Shown: piece by piece, positions 5,352-7,126 of the stretch | How the letters are laid out: each line of letters opens with the position of its first letter | How positions within the stretch are numbered: position 1 is the stretch's first letter | Source of the DNA: Candidatus Omnitrophota bacterium | Lineage (GTDB): Bacteria; Omnitrophota; Koll11; Pluralincolimonadales; Pluralincolimonadaceae | Assembly: GCA_022709465.1 (NCBI GenBank) | Contig: JAKLIT010000066.1 | Span: 1 to 7,126, forward strand | DNA length: 7,126 nucleotides | Direction: 5' to 3' | The notes under the pieces: model-generated | Told to the model about the DNA's origin: nothing | Database searches by the model: none | Seen by the model: the letters and a program-made list of their open reading frames with translations, nothing else | Position numbers and translations under genes: made by a program

Positions 5352-7126
5352 TTGTTAAGAATAGCTTGTCTGGTAATTATATTACTGGTATCGGTTCCGG
5401 TGTTTGCGTCAGATGATGCATCGGGGGGTTCAGAGGTGTTATTGGAAGGTTTCGAATATCTTAACCGAAAAGACCTTTTAGAAAACTTTGCGGCCAAGGT
5501 GTGGGCGTCCTCCGCGGAGTACGAGATAACATTCGAGAGGGGCTCATACCGGACGGGGGAATCCTCTATGGGCCTCGAGTACAAGCCGGCCTCAGGTTCG
5601 GGGTACTTGAAGGTACAGAAGCAGTTTGCCGCGCCGCTTAACTGGTCGGATTTCAACGGAATGTCGGTTTATATTTACGGCGATTCATCCGGGAACGAGA
5701 TCTCTATGAAGTTAAAGGACGGTTACGGTAATATATGGCGTTCGCCGTGGCTTAAAGCCGATTGGAGCGGCTGGAGGCGTGCGGAATTCCGGTTCTCAGA
5801 GTTCAGGCCGGACCTTTTCGACGCGGACGGCGGCTCAAGCAACAGGCCAATGATGCTTAGGGAGGTAAGCGCGTTCGCAATAACAGAAAAGGGAGCAAGG
5901 AATTCAAAATTGCTGTTCGATGATATAAAGCTCGTATCGGATAAATATGTGAGCGGGATAAAACTGGCGGGAGAGAACGAACCTCCCGCCGGTTGTTTTT
6001 TGTGGGGCATCGAGACGCCGCGCGGGGCCGCGATAAAATACGCGGCGCCGAAGGACTGGTCTGAAGCCAGCGGGATCTCCTTCAGGGCAAAGGGGGATAT
6101 GTCCGGCAGCGAGTTCGCGGTAATGGCCGCGGACAACGACAACGAATACTACAGGACGCCGTGGATAAAGAACGTCTGGAGCGGATGGAAAAATTTCTAT
6201 TATGATTTCGACCTGTTTGTCCGTGAATCGCGCGGGGACGGCGCGGACGGGGACGGCGTCTTCGGGCAGAAAAAGATAAAATCGCTGTCAATAATAGTCA
6301 AAGGGAAGGAAGCATCCGCCGTTTACCTGGACAATATAGCGCTGTCATGCAATAAAGAGGTCCGCCATTCCGCGGTCGAAGGCCTCAAGGGATTTTCTTC
6401 CGGTGGCAGGATATTCCTTTACTGGGATCCCTCGAATAACCCGTTCCTGTTGAGCTATAAAATATACAGGGACGGTTCGAGGATCGCTGCCACGGACGGC
6501 CAGTTCTATTCTGAGGTTGCGCCCGCCGCGGAAAGACTGCACGAATACGAGGTTGCGGCGGTATATAGTGACGGATATGAAAGCGCTCCCGTACAGGTCA
6601 AGGTCATGACGCAATCGCCAGGGCGCCTGTCGCGCAGGGAAGAGGTTGCGGTGCACGGTAATTGGATATATGTCGGCGGTAAGAAATTCTTCGTCAAGGG
6701 CATAACATACAGCCCTTACGGGCCCGGCCAGGACCCGCGTTTCGATACGCCTGTGTTAAGGCAGGTTGAGGACGAAATGGCGCGCATCAGGCAGGCGGGA
6801 TTCAATACGATAGCCGCCGCGTCCCCTCTTTCCGAACGCGAGATCATGATCGCAGAAAAGAACGGGCTCATGGTCATACAGTACCTCGATATCGCGCGGA
6901 TACAGCAGATAACCGGCTGGTCGCGCCGGTACGGCAATATCCTCTATTATACAATATCGGCGGATGTAGAACCGGGCGCTGCCCTGGCTTACGGGAACGA
7001 GGCGAAGGCGATGGACCCCGAGAGGGAAGTATCCGTATCCTATGGCGAGCGCCGCGACCATCCGCAGCTTCCGGTGTTCGGCGTCGCCGGTGTCGTGCCT
7101 CCTGACTACGGGCCCGGAGGGTTGAT
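5352..7126 (+). CDS. secreted multidomain protein: two CBM11-like domains, FnIII-like domain, start of GH2-like barrel (3' end outside window)
   Basis: An unbroken frame of 591 codons running off the window end. No ATG is available; TTG at 5352 is preferred because AGGGG (5341-5345) is six bases upstream, with GTG at 5349 (three bases) the alternative. A signal peptide (LRIACLVIILLV, cleavage probably after VFA at residue 19) directs export. Residues 32-195 and 213-333 are two related beta-sandwich domains resembling CBM11/CIA30-type sugar-binding modules. Both contain RxPWxKxxWSGW (130-141 and 268-279) and end in a DD/DN-I strand. Residues 339-424 look like a fibronectin type III domain (LYWDPSNN, YKIYRDG, YEVAAVYSDGYES). 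From about 430, NWIYVGGKKFFVKGITY, then MARIRQAGFNTI and DPEREVSV (555-562), resemble the catalytic barrel of GH2-like glycosidases. The usual NE at the fourth strand is not evident (ISADVEP, 535-541). It probably binds or degrades extracellular or periplasmic polysaccharide; the substrate is unknown. Confidence 0.85.
   Translation, partial: MLRIACLVIILLVSVPVFASDDASGGSEVLLEGFEYLNRKDLLENFAAKVWASSAEYEITFERGSYRTGESSMGLEYKPASGSGYLKVQKQFAAPLNWSDFNGMSVYIYGDSSGNEISMKLKDGYGNIWRSPWLKADWSGWRRAEFRFSEFRPDLFDADGGSSNRPMMLREVSAFAITEKGARNSKLLFDDIKLVSDKYVSGIKLAGENEPPAGCFLWGIETPRGAAIKYAAPKDWSEASGISFRAKGDMSGSEFAVMAADNDNEYYRTPWIKNVWSGWKNFYYDFDLFVRESRGDGADGDGVFGQKKIKSLSIIVKGKEASAVYLDNIALSCNKEVRHSAVEGLKGFSSGGRIFLYWDPSNNPFLLSYKIYRDGSRIAATDGQFYSEVAPAAERLHEYEVAAVYSDGYESAPVQVKVMTQSPGRLSRREEVAVHGNWIYVGGKKFFVKGITYSPYGPGQDPRFDTPVLRQVEDEMARIRQAGFNTIAAASPLSEREIMIAEKNGLMVIQYLDIARIQQITGWSRRYGNILYYTISADVEPGAALAYGNEAKAMDPEREVSVSYGERRDHPQLPVFGVAGVVPPDYGPGGL

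Noticed and set aside
5338..5358. ATG start for the secreted glycosidase-like protein, with a one-base deletion
   Set aside because: An ATG at 5338 followed by a lost base would give a plausible MRGK start, but no ribosome-binding site precedes it, whereas AGGGG is well placed for TTG 5352. Kept only as a possible overlapping seven-codon frame.
5309..7061. Series of minus-strand open frames (69-139 codons) over the last third of the window
   Set aside because: They overlap each other and are antisense to a single continuous + strand frame with a signal peptide and several domains, which has no stop codon up to the window end.

Overview
The window is a protein-coding stretch of a bacterial chromosome, apparently from a diderm (Gram-negative-type) organism. 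All recognisable genes are on the + strand. There is no tRNA, rRNA, CRISPR array, insertion sequence or phage gene. Codons are GC-rich overall, yet ATA (Ile) and AGG (Arg) are common. Together with a protein that I recognise as the exosortase-associated TIGR04073 type and a large secreted sugar-binding/glycosidase-like protein, this suggests a lineage of the Planctomycetes-Verrucomicrobia-Chlamydiae/Omnitrophota kind. Omnitrophota is my best guess, but it rests on resemblance only.

Region 1 (1-2101) is the tail of an export operon. The C-terminal part of an ABC-2 type permease is followed, with a one-base stop/start overlap, by a complete TolC-family outer-membrane channel. The ATPase and a periplasmic adaptor, if present, lie upstream of the window. 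A hairpin straddling the tolC stop may end this transcript.

Region 2 (2102-4728) is a second, tightly spaced cluster driven by a near-consensus sigma-70 promoter at 2133-2160. Its order is a small exported protein of unknown function, queH (epoxyqueuosine reductase, last step of queuosine synthesis), a zinc-ribbon protein with two membrane helices, a single-domain NifU/Nfu-like Fe-S carrier, and an LdhA-type D-2-hydroxyacid dehydrogenase. QueH is an Fe-S enzyme, so the nearby Fe-S carrier is a sensible functional partner. The promoter sits so close to the first start codon that this mRNA looks leaderless or almost so.

Region 3 (4729-5212) is a compact single-gene unit: a consensus promoter, a strong ribosome-binding site, a 112-residue exported TIGR04073-like protein with a regular glycine zipper, and a textbook terminator. 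High expression is likely.

Region 4 (5213-7126) starts with a promoter sharing a 16-base block (14 identical) with the region 3 promoter. It has a dyad in its spacer and a long AT-rich leader whose last hairpin covers the ribosome-binding site. It drives a large secreted protein, cut by the window end, with two tandem CBM11-like beta-sandwich domains, a fibronectin type III-like domain and the start of a GH2-like barrel. In that barrel the place expected for the acid/base glutamate looks altered. This gene and its control region are the most unusual part of the window.
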